From Bin75 sp965200435 (GTDB taxonomy: Bacteria; Nitrospirota; Nitrospiria; Nitrospirales; UBA8639): DNA of 64,000 nucleotides. Positions 31,949-40,638 of the stretch are shown here, one piece after another (the first letter of the stretch is position 1; each line of letters starts with the position of its first letter). The stretch spans positions 744,001-808,000 of the forward strand of contig OZ241337.1 of the NCBI GenBank assembly GCA_965200435.1, written 5' to 3'. A model generated the notes under the pieces. That model was not told the origin of the DNA. It ran no database searches and was given only the letters and a program-made list of their open reading frames with translations. The position numbers and the translations under genes were made by a program.

Positions 31949-34618
31949 TTAAAAGAACCACTGTGCGCGGAAAAACACGGAGCGCGGCATGTTGGCATGA
32001 GACACGCCGAGTCCGACGCTCTGTTCGCCGGTGTTTATGAATTCATGCTGATCGAAGAGATTGACCACGTCCACGCCCAGCAGCAGCTTCTGTTTCTTGG
32101 CAAAGGGGAACACCTGGTTCACGGAAAGATTATACGTGGTATTCGAATCTTCAGTCCCCGAATTGGTTTTTTGTCCCTCTCTCGCTCTTCGCAGACCTGA
32201 CCCGTAGAGCATCTGTGCGGTGATCGTGGTGTTGGTAAAAGGACGATACGTGACCACCGCGGAACTGGTCATGGTTTGTGAATGGTCGGTAAATATGCCA
32301 TCACGTGTAGCGAGGTCTCGCAACTCAGGCTCATGCAGCAAAAAATGTCCCGATTGGAGGTCCCACGCCTTGGATTGCCCCCATGCCACGTTGGCGCGGG
32401 CCGTGAGCGTGCGCGAGAGCTTTGTTTTCAGGGAGAAGTCGATCCCCCGTGCCCAGCCCCGGCCATACGCAAAGTAACCCAGCATCGGCGTCGTATTGAA
32501 CTGATGGGCATCGGTCATGTTGCGGTTGATTTTGTAGTAGCCCGTCACCTGGACCACGGTCCTTCTCCCAAGTGCATGGGTCGAGCCGACTTCAACGTAA
32601 TGCGACCGTTCCGGGTTGGTTTTGATATTGCGATCGTCATCGGGTGCCGCGGTGGTGCCTTCAAGATTAAGGGCTAGAAGAGGCAAGGCCTCCAGACTGG
32701 GCGGAGTAAACAGGCGACCGTAAAACGCGTGGAACGCATGCCGTTTGTTCGGCGCATAGTTCACCCCGATGCGAGGACTGGCCTGGAAGGCGTCCACGTA
32801 CCCGTGGATGTTGTCCAGTCGCAGGCCGAGGTTGATGGTCCATTGGTCATTGGGCGTGTATTGATCCTGGATCCAGAATTCTTCCCGGTACCCGGTAACC
32901 CGCCGGTTGGCATTGCGGTTGATGACCCCGCCCATGGGCTCGCCATGGTCATGGTGGTCATGATCCATGTCCTCGTCATGATCGTGATCCATGTCCTCGT
33001 CATGATCGTGATCCATATCCTCGTCATGATCGTGATCCATGTCCTCGTCATGATCGTGATCCATATCCTCGTCATGATCGTGATCCATGTCCTCGTCATG
33101 GTCATGATCCATACCCTCGTCATGGTCATGATCCATATCCTCGTCATGGTCATGATCCATATCGAGCTCGTCTTCTTCTCCGCGAAGGAACGCGAACAAC
33201 TGGTTCTTGTTCCTCGTCGTCGTCCCGTCGAACTGGAAGCCGGCTTTGATCATATGCTGGGAATTGAGCGCATGCGTGTAATCGAGCCGTATGCCCCCGG
33301 CATAGGCCCACCGATCCTGATTGGCCGCGGAAATCGCACCGGCATGGCCATGGTCGTCTTCGCCGCTCGTATAAGCCAGGACATTATAGGGATCGGTGGT
33401 GGACGTGGCCCGGCTGTGCCGGAAGTAACCGGCTACGCTCACGAACTGTTTGGCACTCATGTCGTGTCGCCACACCAGGTGCGAGTACTGGTTGTTCTCC
33501 ACTTGGTTTTCATCGATCTGCTCCGAAGGCACCGGCGTAAAACCCATAGCGTTGTGCTCCCGGATCAGATCGACAACATGCTGATTTTGCATTTGCCCCG
33601 GTTGCGTGGGAATCTGCGAGTCCGCCACGCTGCTCAGGAGCAGCCAGGTGACGTTATTACGGTTGTCGATCTGGTAATCGCCACGCAGGAAGGTCTGGTT
33701 GGATTCGCCATCCCCGTGAAAGATCGACTGGCCCAACGTGGGTGGATCGATTGCCCGGTTGGTCGTCTTATAGTTGTTCATCACGTAATATCGGAACTTG
33801 TCCCCTGCCGTCCCTCCGTATTCAAACGACGGCAGCACGGTTTCATTCGAGCCGCCGAACACGCCGATTGAACCGAATCCCGGTTTGGTGCCGCTTTTGC
33901 TGGTGATGTCGATCACCGCGGTCGTCCTGACCCCGTATTGGGCCTCCAAGCCTCCCAGCAATATGTCCGCCCGCTCCCAGGCCCGGGGGGAAAGCAGGTC
34001 CGTGAACTGGCTCGTGACGGTTTCCGGAATCGGTACGCCGTCGATCCGGAATTGGAGATTCGCATGCTCCTGCCGGATATGCACTTGTTTGAGGCTGCTG
34101 GAGATTGCACTGGGGATTGTCGCCAGGACGTCGTGCAGGTCCACGTTGTTCCCCCGGGGCAGGGCTTCGATGTCTTTCCGGCTGACGGAATAGGTTTCAC
34201 TGGACGAGTTGAGTTTGATGGGTACGAGGGGCGCCACGATTTCCAAGGCAATGTCCTTGGTCTCCGTGAGGGTCAACACGACCGGGACGGGCGCTTCCTG
34301 GCCGACCGTAATCACCACGTGCTCGCTCCGGTAGGTATCCTGCACGGCGTGGATGGAAAACACCCCGTCGCGCGGGGCAGACAGCGTAAACTCGCCGGCA
34401 TCGTTCGTCGTTTCCGATGTCACCAACGTCCCCTCCTGACCCCGCAGTTCCACCGTGGCTTGTGCCACGCGCCGTAAATCCGCGTTCTGCACGTATCCGG
34501 CAATCGTCTGACCGGCCGTGGCCGCAGAACCGCTCTGCGGCATTCCGCAAAGCAGCGCCAAGGCGGCCACAAGGATGAGTTGTGTCCCCCTTGCGGACAA
34601 AGTCATTCCTGTTGTCAT
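31949..34618 (-). CDS. TonB-dependent receptor with an Asp/His-rich repeat loop
   Basis: 889 residues from the ATG at 34618, which has a good ribosome binding site (GGGGAGGAAAG). After a signal peptide (TQLILVAALALLCGMPQSGSA) comes a carboxypeptidase-regulatory-like domain (about 30-115), the plug (EALPRGNNVDLHDVLATIPS... about 150-260) and a barrel ending in the aromatic FRAQWFF. In a predicted extracellular loop (residues about 485-557) the unit MDHDHDED is repeated nine times, a likely binder of divalent metals such as Zn, Cu or Ni. The last repeat ends in DHHDHG. Probably an uptake channel for a metal or metal complex. An upstream frame to 34729 is not needed. Confidence 0.92.
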   Translation of the reverse strand: MTTGMTLSARGTQLILVAALALLCGMPQSGSAATAGQTIAGYVQNADLRRVAQATVELRGQEGTLVTSETTNDAGEFTLSAPRDGVFSIHAVQDTYRSEHVVITVGQEAPVPVVLTLTETKDIALEIVAPLVPIKLNSSSETYSVSRKDIEALPRGNNVDLHDVLATIPSAISSSLKQVHIRQEHANLQFRIDGVPIPETVTSQFTDLLSPRAWERADILLGGLEAQYGVRTTAVIDITSKSGTKPGFGSIGVFGGSNETVLPSFEYGGTAGDKFRYYVMNNYKTTNRAIDPPTLGQSIFHGDGESNQTFLRGDYQIDNRNNVTWLLLSSVADSQIPTQPGQMQNQHVVDLIREHNAMGFTPVPSEQIDENQVENNQYSHLVWRHDMSAKQFVSVAGYFRHSRATSTTDPYNVLAYTSGEDDHGHAGAISAANQDRWAYAGGIRLDYTHALNSQHMIKAGFQFDGTTTRNKNQLFAFLRGEEDELDMDHDHDEDMDHDHDEGMDHDHDEDMDHDHDEDMDHDHDEDMDHDHDEDMDHDHDEDMDHDHDEDMDHDHHDHGEPMGGVINRNANRRVTGYREEFWIQDQYTPNDQWTINLGLRLDNIHGYVDAFQASPRIGVNYAPNKRHAFHAFYGRLFTPPSLEALPLLALNLEGTTAAPDDDRNIKTNPERSHYVEVGSTHALGRRTVVQVTGYYKINRNMTDAHQFNTTPMLGYFAYGRGWARGIDFSLKTKLSRTLTARANVAWGQSKAWDLQSGHFLLHEPELRDLATRDGIFTDHSQTMTSSAVVTYRPFTNTTITAQMLYGSGLRRAREGQKTNSGTEDSNTTYNLSVNQVFPFAKKQKLLLGVDVVNLFDQHEFINTGEQSVGLGVSHANMPRSVFFRAQWFF
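32950..33168. repeat. 24-bp tandem repeat coding the Asp/His loop
   Basis: Nine copies of a 24-bp unit around atccatgtcctcgtcatgatcgtg (plus strand) with few point changes. Because 24 is a multiple of three, copy-number change keeps the frame. Confidence 0.9.
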
Positions 34619-34837
34619 GGAACTTTCCTCCCCTCTTTCAGTGGCTGTTTCATCTTCCTCGTGAGAGGGGGCTTTATACACGACTGACTCGTACTTCGTG
34701 AATTTTTTCAATGAACGGGCGAAAATCATTTATGAACTGCCGCAATGAGAGGATCGAATGGAATGGGAGCAGAAAATCCCCGCTTAGCGCAGCACCGGAT
34801 CGCGAGAGGACATCGATCGGGTTAGCGTCGCGTCAGG

Positions 34838-35716
34838 TCAGCCATCGGATATGCGAAATCCGGCCTGGGACTTGAGGGTGAGAATCTCTCCGGCGTGTTC
34901 ACTGGCTTCTTTCACCAGGACCCCCATCCTGGCATGGGAGGGTTCGAAGTCAATGGGGAGATCATGGTGGCGGAGCCGCTGGCTGGTGACCGGCCCGATT
35001 GAGGCGACCATGATTTTCGCCAACGCGTCACGAAAGGCTGCGAGTTCATCGGTAGCATCGAGCAGTTTCACGATATGGTCGACTTGGACGGCGCTCGTGA
35101 ACAACGCAACGGACGTTTTCCCGTCCACAATACTCCCAAGCGTCCGTTTGAGGGGCGCCACGTCATCGGGAAGGGCCCACCGGTACACCGACACGCTCCT
35201 GACCACGGCTCCCCGCTCGGTCAGTCCCTGTGCCAAGTCCGTATTGGACGTCCCGTATTCTTGAATGGCAATCCGGAGTCCGGTGAGCCCTTCGGGTTTA
35301 CAATCATCCAGGGTGTGAAGGATATCCCGCCAGGTATTGGGTTCGGGTACGGTAATATGGGGTTTCAACCCCAACTCCTTTAAGGCTGCTATGGGTTTTG
35401 GCCCACGGCACACGAGGGTGGTCTTCGTCAGGGCTGGTTGGATCGTTTCGAGGGGAAACCGCGTTTTCCAGACGTCCACCAACGTCCGTGTGCCCACGCC
35501 CGTCAGGAAAATCAGCAGGTCCACGGCTCCGGCCATGAGGTGTCTTGCGAAGTCCAGGGCTTCCGTATTGTCTTCCAGGGGAATCTCTTGCAGGGAGGGG
35601 GCCACCATGGGATTGCCGCCATGCCGGACAATCAGCTTGGCCATGTGATCGGCCATCCGGCTTTCGAAGGCGGCGACGGTCATTCCGGCGAATCCGCTTG
35701 TCAGTTCAGTGTTCAT
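34838..35716 (-). CDS. hemD: Uroporphyrinogen-III synthase
   Basis: 292 residues with the two-domain HemD pattern. N-terminal: VAAFESRMADHMAKLIVRHGG, then LLIFLTGVGTRTL; C-terminal: VALFTSAVQVDHIVKLL and IMVASIGPVTSQRLRHHDLPIDFEPSHARMGVLV, where SIGPVT and EPSHARMGVLV are the most typical blocks. It closes the hydroxymethylbilane ring in tetrapyrrole (heme and siroheme) synthesis. Next upstream gene on the same strand begins 87 bases away. Confidence 0.87.
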   Translation of the reverse strand: MNTELTSGFAGMTVAAFESRMADHMAKLIVRHGGNPMVAPSLQEIPLEDNTEALDFARHLMAGAVDLLIFLTGVGTRTLVDVWKTRFPLETIQPALTKTTLVCRGPKPIAALKELGLKPHITVPEPNTWRDILHTLDDCKPEGLTGLRIAIQEYGTSNTDLAQGLTERGAVVRSVSVYRWALPDDVAPLKRTLGSIVDGKTSVALFTSAVQVDHIVKLLDATDELAAFRDALAKIMVASIGPVTSQRLRHHDLPIDFEPSHARMGVLVKEASEHAGEILTLKSQAGFRISDG

Positions 35717-35803
35717 AGGGCTGTTGCTAACACATGGCCTGCTCTTTTCGCAGGGAACAGCGATTGTGGGTCTTCCTGCTCATGGCAGGAGGCCCGCGGG
35801 CCG

Positions 35804-36988
35804 TCATTTGGAAATGGCAATGGGCAGCGAGGGGGTTTTGGAAACATCGGTCACGGTGAAATGATACAGTTGATACAGGATGTCAAAGGCTTCGTGATTC
35901 CATCGATCCGACGATGGTCCCGCTGCGGACTCCTGGTCGATGTAATACCACAACCCGCGCTTCTGAGCGGAAATGATGGCTTCCTCGGGTTGGGTGCGTG
36001 ACTCCTGGATAGTCAAGGTCTTGGCCGGATTGACGGCCACCGGCCCTGTCTTGGGGTTCGGGTCCACGTGGAATTCCGGTTCCTCGACAATCCCCCGTCC
36101 GATGAATCCTAAAATCGCCTTAAAGCTGCGCAATGTGATTGCCCCGAACATGGGGAAATCACCGCCTGGATGGTCCGGTCGAATATCGACCAGAATCTGA
36201 TGCCGGGTGAATCGTTCCGCCCGGTGGTGTAACGCCTTCCGTTCCTGGTTGGAAAGCGTACTGGGATCGTAGTTCGTTATCACGACCCGTCCGGCTTTGC
36301 CGTTGGCCTCCCCGGTGAGTCGCAGCGGGCCGACAAACAGACGGCGCTCGGAGTGGAGCCATGACAAATGCATCACCCGTTGCCGGAATTCCCGGTATTC
36401 CTCTTGCCGGTGCGGCTGGTTTGACAGGAACCGTTGCCGCCCGTCCTTGTCTTTGAGAATCATCCCTCGAGACACCAGACGAAAGAGGATGGCGGGATCG
36501 ATATCCTGCCGCCCCAGGGACAGGATGGTTTTTTCGGTAATCGGCGTCAACAGGCGTTTGGTGAATTCCTCACCTTGAATCGGAATGATCGTCACGGTCG
36601 GGTTTTCCGCAGCGGAGCTTCCCAACGTCAACGACAAGGAGTCGGCGCTGATCGTGTCGGTCAGTAATCCCGTGATGCCGGCATTGACGCGGAAGTCGAA
36701 GGTCGCGGCGATGTTGGAGACGGCCGTGAAATGAATCGGCTCATGGTAACGGGTGCGCGCGATATTGAGCAGTAACAGCTCGGTCTCGATCCTGTTGACC
36801 GTCCAATCGTATTCCAGAACCGCACGATGCATGGCCACCTGCGAGACGCACCCATTCCCTATCAGGCTGATCCACCACAGGGTACACAACAGAATCACGG
36901 CGTGGCGCGTCTGCCGCGGCCATCCGTGCCTATGTCGGGAATCCCGGTGTACAGCGATTCCGCGCGTTGCGTCCTGTTCCGTGCTCAT
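35804..36988 (-). CDS. Lipoprotein of unknown function
   Basis: 394 residues from the ATG at 36988. A signal segment (HAVILLCTLWWISLIGNGC) ends in a lipobox. The next part, AVLEYDWTVNRIETELLLLNIARTRYHEPIHFTAVSNIAATFDF, is conserved in a family of uncharacterised Gram-negative lipoproteins that I recognise only by this opening. The rest is mixed alpha/beta with no known motif. Probably periplasmic. Divergent from the VOC-family gene. Confidence 0.7.
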   Translation of the reverse strand: MSTEQDATRGIAVHRDSRHRHGWPRQTRHAVILLCTLWWISLIGNGCVSQVAMHRAVLEYDWTVNRIETELLLLNIARTRYHEPIHFTAVSNIAATFDFRVNAGITGLLTDTISADSLSLTLGSSAAENPTVTIIPIQGEEFTKRLLTPITEKTILSLGRQDIDPAILFRLVSRGMILKDKDGRQRFLSNQPHRQEEYREFRQRVMHLSWLHSERRLFVGPLRLTGEANGKAGRVVITNYDPSTLSNQERKALHHRAERFTRHQILVDIRPDHPGGDFPMFGAITLRSFKAILGFIGRGIVEEPEFHVDPNPKTGPVAVNPAKTLTIQESRTQPEEAIISAQKRGLWYYIDQESAAGPSSDRWNHEAFDILYQLYHFTVTDVSKTPSLPIAISK

Positions 36989-37095
36989 CGGTGCGATGGT
37001 ACCATACGGTCGCTTCCCAGGAAACCACGATCGGGGTTGCCCCACTCAGTGCGCCCCGTTAAGATGACCCCCCTGAATCGGGAACGACGAGCAGC

Positions 37096-37539
37096 ATGTC
37101 CGAACGAGGCCGACAAGAGATCCCGCACGGGAAAGGCTTACGCCACGTGGCCCTGAACGTGACCGATTTAGAAGTCTCAAAAACCTTTTATCAGACTTGG
37201 TTCGGGATGACGGTCGTCTGGGAGCCTGATGCCGGGAACGTGTATATGAGTTCGGGCGTCGATAATTTGGCGCTGCATCAAATTCCGCAAGAGAACGTGC
37301 CCGCTTACCGGCACGGTCATGGGCAATGCCTTGACCATTTGGGGTTTGTCATGGGTTCGCCGGAAAGCGTGGACCAACTCTATGAACGGGTCGTCGAAGC
37401 AGGCATCGAGATTGTCCACCACCCGAAACGACATCGGGACGGCAGTTATTCGTTTTATCTTGCGGATCCCGACCGCATCGTCATCCAGATTTTATACGAG
37501 CCCACGATCAGTGCGATTCGTTTTTCAACGGACACGTAA
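37096..37539 (+). CDS. VOC (glyoxalase/dioxygenase) superfamily protein
   Basis: 147 residues. The fold is shown by LRHVALNVTDLEVSKTFYQTWFGM (first module with metal-binding His), CLDHLGFVMGSPESVDQLYERVVEAGIEIVHHPKRHRDGSYSFYLADPDRIVIQILYE (second module with His and Glu). The three likely ligands are the His in LRHVAL, the His in LDHLGF and the Glu in QILYE. Substrate unknown. Confidence 0.87.
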   Translation: MSERGRQEIPHGKGLRHVALNVTDLEVSKTFYQTWFGMTVVWEPDAGNVYMSSGVDNLALHQIPQENVPAYRHGHGQCLDHLGFVMGSPESVDQLYERVVEAGIEIVHHPKRHRDGSYSFYLADPDRIVIQILYEPTISAIRFSTDT

Positions 37540-37600
37540 GGAGTCTCCCTGCCCGGCTGCCTTGATGGGGGACTTTTGACGATGAAAGATTGTTAGCGCC

Positions 37601-39223
37601 ATGGCTCTCTGGGATCGCATCGGTCTCGATCAGTTTGTCGGATTGCAGCCCTGGGTGTGGGTGCAACTGGAAAGCGCCGAGCCCCCGGGCCCCTTCCCTT
37701 TTATGGGAGGCGTGAATCCGGCGGTCATGACGAGTCTCCACGAAGTCCATGGAATCCTCATGAGTGCGGTGGAAACGGCCATCAGCGACGTGTTTGCTCA
37801 TCGGACGTCCGTCGATGATCCCGCAGCCGGTCGCCGGCTGGAGGATGCCTACGCGGAGGTGGTGCAGTCCCGACCCCGGCTCCGGCAATATATTCGGTGC
37901 GGACGGAATCCTGACGGGACCTTTGTCTGGGAATTCCCCCGGGATCATCAGAAGTCGGCGGTCATGAATTACGCCGGTCTGCGTATTTTCAACGCGGTGA
38001 CCCGACAGGCCCTGCCGATGGGTTTGGATGGTCCGCTCTCACCCGGGGTCGGAAAGCTGTTGGGCTGTTTGAATGGCACCCGTACCGTCTCGGAAATTCG
38101 CACCATTGTCATGACCGCCGGTCGTGACGCGGCGCCACAGTTTCTGCACCTGCTTGAGCAACTCGACTCGCACGAGTGTTTAGCCATGACGGACCGCGCC
38201 TCGGTTCGCACGCAGTGGCTCGACGCGACCCGGGATCAGGATACGGTGCATCTTGGTCATGCGGCCTTGATGTATCGACAACGGGACCGGTTTTTCTGGT
38301 TTGATCCCTGGCTGATGCCCTGGTTTGCCGAATCGCCGGTGCCCTCACTGTGGCCGTCGTTGTTGCCGGAACCGGCCGCTGTGTTCCTGACGCACGACCA
38401 TGACGACCACGTCGACCCCCGCACGTTACTGCACTTACCCAAGGACGTGCCTGTGATTGTGCCTAGCCGGAAAGACCGGAAAACGTGGTATTTTGATTAT
38501 CTTTCCCTGATGCGAGAATTGGGTTTTACAAACGTCATCGAATTGGCGCATGGCGCGTCCTGGAAGTTTGAGGGCGGGGAGGTGGTGTCAGTTCCGTTTT
38601 TCGGCGAAGATCCGTGTGATCTGGTACTTCCGCGCAATTGTTATTTAATCAGTGATCGAGGGCACAATACCTTAGTCCATGCAGACAGCGGTCCGACAAA
38701 CGACGGGCATTCGGCTATCGAGGACGGGGTGCTCACCCGCCTTGTGGAGCGCCATGGTCCGATTGCGACCGTCTATGCGTCGCAACAACAGTTGAAAGAA
38801 ATTCGTTCCCACACGGCGCATGCGAGTCTGTCCCATCCCGGCAAGTGGTTGGAGGTGGGAGAAAACGGATTTCTCACTAACCAATACCTGTCGGAATTGA
38901 TGGAACACGCCCAAGCTCAATTATTCGTCTCCTACGCCACCGGCGGCGCCGATTGGTATCCTGACCATTTGTCGTTCATGTTCAGCCATCGCAATCCGGC
39001 CCGGACGGCGTTACTGACTGCCCACTGGGCCCCCCCGGAATCCCTGCGGGAGGTGCTGGCGGTATCCGGCAGGCAATACCATTACGGCCAAGCCTTGGAC
39101 ATCGTTCGCGTGTCTGCGCCGGGACAGGTTCAGGTCATCCGGAAGAACGACGTTGTCGCGCCGCTTGCGTTGTATCAACTTGACCATGAAGTGCCGGCGT
39201 TCCTCAAACGCACTCAGCGGTAG
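37601..39223 (+). CDS. Metallo-beta-lactamase-fold hydrolase with PqqD-like N-terminal domain
   Basis: 540 residues. The metal-binding motif is THDHDDHVD (His265, His267, Asp269, His270), followed by further ligands at HADSGP (about 364) and near the C-terminus. Residues about 140-200, LSPGVGKLLGCLNGTRTVSEIRTIVM...FLHLLEQLDSHECL, look like a PqqD-type winged helix. A N-terminal region of 130 residues with no known fold comes first. PqqD-type domains bind peptides in RiPP pathways, and PqqB is itself of the metallo-beta-lactamase fold, but no other pqq gene is near. Function unknown. Downstream is an IS481-family insertion. Confidence 0.75.
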   Translation: MALWDRIGLDQFVGLQPWVWVQLESAEPPGPFPFMGGVNPAVMTSLHEVHGILMSAVETAISDVFAHRTSVDDPAAGRRLEDAYAEVVQSRPRLRQYIRCGRNPDGTFVWEFPRDHQKSAVMNYAGLRIFNAVTRQALPMGLDGPLSPGVGKLLGCLNGTRTVSEIRTIVMTAGRDAAPQFLHLLEQLDSHECLAMTDRASVRTQWLDATRDQDTVHLGHAALMYRQRDRFFWFDPWLMPWFAESPVPSLWPSLLPEPAAVFLTHDHDDHVDPRTLLHLPKDVPVIVPSRKDRKTWYFDYLSLMRELGFTNVIELAHGASWKFEGGEVVSVPFFGEDPCDLVLPRNCYLISDRGHNTLVHADSGPTNDGHSAIEDGVLTRLVERHGPIATVYASQQQLKEIRSHTAHASLSHPGKWLEVGENGFLTNQYLSELMEHAQAQLFVSYATGGADWYPDHLSFMFSHRNPARTALLTAHWAPPESLREVLAVSGRQYHYGQALDIVRVSAPGQVQVIRKNDVVAPLALYQLDHEVPAFLKRTQR

Positions 39224-39308
39224 AACGGCCATCCTTTTCGGGCACCTGATCAGAGCAACACATCATGGACAAGAGACTGCAACAAAATAGTGGTGGACTC
39301 ATACAGAC

Positions 39309-40395
39309 TGTATAAGTTCAGAAACCTTTGGCACTCCTCGAAACAGGAGGAGAGGCCATGCAAATCCACCATGTCGGCTATCGCATCAGGGGGTTTTATC
39401 GACTAACGCAATTCGGGCATCGTTGGGACATGATACCCCACGAAGCCCATCACCGACTCAAGATTCTGCACTTTTGCGCCCGGCATGGCCCAGCTGTGAC
39501 GGGGGAGGCCTTTGGCGTCAGCCGCCGGACGCTTTATCGCTGGCAGCGGGCGCTCACTCAGGCTGGCGGGGACCCGCAGGCGTTGGCCGTCCGCTCTAGG
39601 CCCCCCCACCGGCGGCGGCAGGCCACGTGGCCACCCGCCCTGAGCCAAGCGATCCGGCGGCTACGCACCACGTATCCCAACCGTGGGAAGGCCAAGCTGC
39701 ACGTCCTACTGCGGCCGTGGTGTGCGCAGCACGGGCTAGCCCTCCCCAGGGTCTCCACCATCGGGCGCCTGATCGCCCGCGCCCCGGACCGGATGCGGCA
39801 CACGCCGAGCCGCCTGGATGCCCGGGGCCGGCCCAAACCCCGGACACGGCGCCGGAAATCCCGCCCGCCCCGGCCCCGCCCCGCCCCGCCCCTGGCGGTC
39901 TTGGCCGGCGATCCCGTTGTGCGGCTCCACGCCGGACTCCGCCGCTACCTATTCACCTTCATCGATCCCTGCAGTCGCTTCGCCTTCGCTGTGGCCACCG
40001 CCACCGCCTCCAGCCGCCATGCCACCCACGCCCTCGATGCACTCTGTGCGTTGCTCCCGGCCCCACCCCGGGTCCTCCTCTCCGATAACGGCCCGGAGTT
40101 CCAGGGGCATTTCCAGCACCGGCTCGATGAACGCGGCATCACCCACTGGTGGACGTATCCCCGATCCCCGAAAATGAACGCTCATGCGGAACGGTTCAAT
40201 CGCACCCTGCAAGAGACCTTCGTGGACTACCACGAGGATCTGCTGTTCGACGATTTGGCGGCCTTTAACCGCAAACTGGCCGATTGGTTGCTGGCCTACA
40301 ATACCGTGTTGCCCCACCATAGCCTTGGGCGGCAATCTCCGGTACAATCCCTGATTCACCACCAACCCGAATGCCAAATGTGGTGGACCCATACA
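39309..40395 (+). mobile_element. IS481-family insertion sequence, copy 1 (1087 bp)
   Basis: Ends TGTATAAGTTC and GGACCCATACA; flanked by a perfect 5-bp target duplication CAGAC (39304-39308 and 40396-40400). The second copy (56461-57547) has the same length and ends. Confidence 0.93.
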
Positions 40396-40638
40396 CAGAC
40401 TTTTCAATCCACTGGAGATGTTCTATACTTTCCCATCATGGACCACGCACGCACACTGGAGAATGGCCCTCAGGCAAGCTCCTCAATCCCCGCCTACTAC
40501 GAGGCACTGACCGATTTCTTGCTGAAATACGGCGGGGTTGAAGATCTGCTCGTGGTCCACGTCGGGCTCTGGGGTCCCGACACAAAATCCGGACCGGAAG
40601 CTCTGCGGCGTTCGAATCGCGCTCTGGTGGATGTGTAA
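39358..40638 (+). CDS. IS481-family transposase, frame running into flanking DNA
   Basis: Start at 39358 with AGGAGG before it. The IS-coded part is about 346 residues: an N-terminal helix-turn-helix (EAFGVSRRTLYRWQR), then an integrase core with the catalytic DDE: D in LAGDPVVRL, D in SDNGPEF and E in NAHAERFN. The transposase has no stop codon within the element. Reading continues through the right end into host DNA for about 80 codons until 40638, so a chimeric tail (from the 40438-40638 fragment) is added. The copy looks catalytically intact. Confidence 0.9.
   Translation: MQIHHVGYRIRGFYRLTQFGHRWDMIPHEAHHRLKILHFCARHGPAVTGEAFGVSRRTLYRWQRALTQAGGDPQALAVRSRPPHRRRQATWPPALSQAIRRLRTTYPNRGKAKLHVLLRPWCAQHGLALPRVSTIGRLIARAPDRMRHTPSRLDARGRPKPRTRRRKSRPPRPRPAPPLAVLAGDPVVRLHAGLRRYLFTFIDPCSRFAFAVATATASSRHATHALDALCALLPAPPRVLLSDNGPEFQGHFQHRLDERGITHWWTYPRSPKMNAHAERFNRTLQETFVDYHEDLLFDDLAAFNRKLADWLLAYNTVLPHHSLGRQSPVQSLIHHQPECQMWWTHTQTFQSTGDVLYFPIMDHARTLENGPQASSSIPAYYEALTDFLLKYGGVEDLLVVHVGLWGPDTKSGPEALRRSNRALVDV
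40438..40638 (+). pseudogene. N-terminal remnant of a SAM-dependent methyltransferase
   Basis: 66 codons from an ATG at 40438 that look like the start of a type 11/UbiE-like methyltransferase: YYEALTDFLLKYGG...VHVGLWGPDTKSGPEALRRSNRALV. The SAM-binding core that should follow is missing. The stop overlaps the start of ricT (TAATG). The IS481 element lies 42 bases upstream. Could also be a short gene of its own. Confidence 0.45.

Noticed and set aside
32950..33168. Possible CRISPR array because of regular 24-bp units
   Set aside because: Units are directly adjoining, have no spacers and encode protein.
32729..33871. Long plus-strand frame opposite the TonB receptor with a hydrophobic VMIVIHVL repeat
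   Set aside because: The repeat is the antisense reading of the Asp/His coding repeat; the receptor frame is certain.
40070..40407. Minus-strand frames opposite the IS481 transposases
   Set aside because: They are shadows of the transposase and appear in both copies only because the IS is duplicated.
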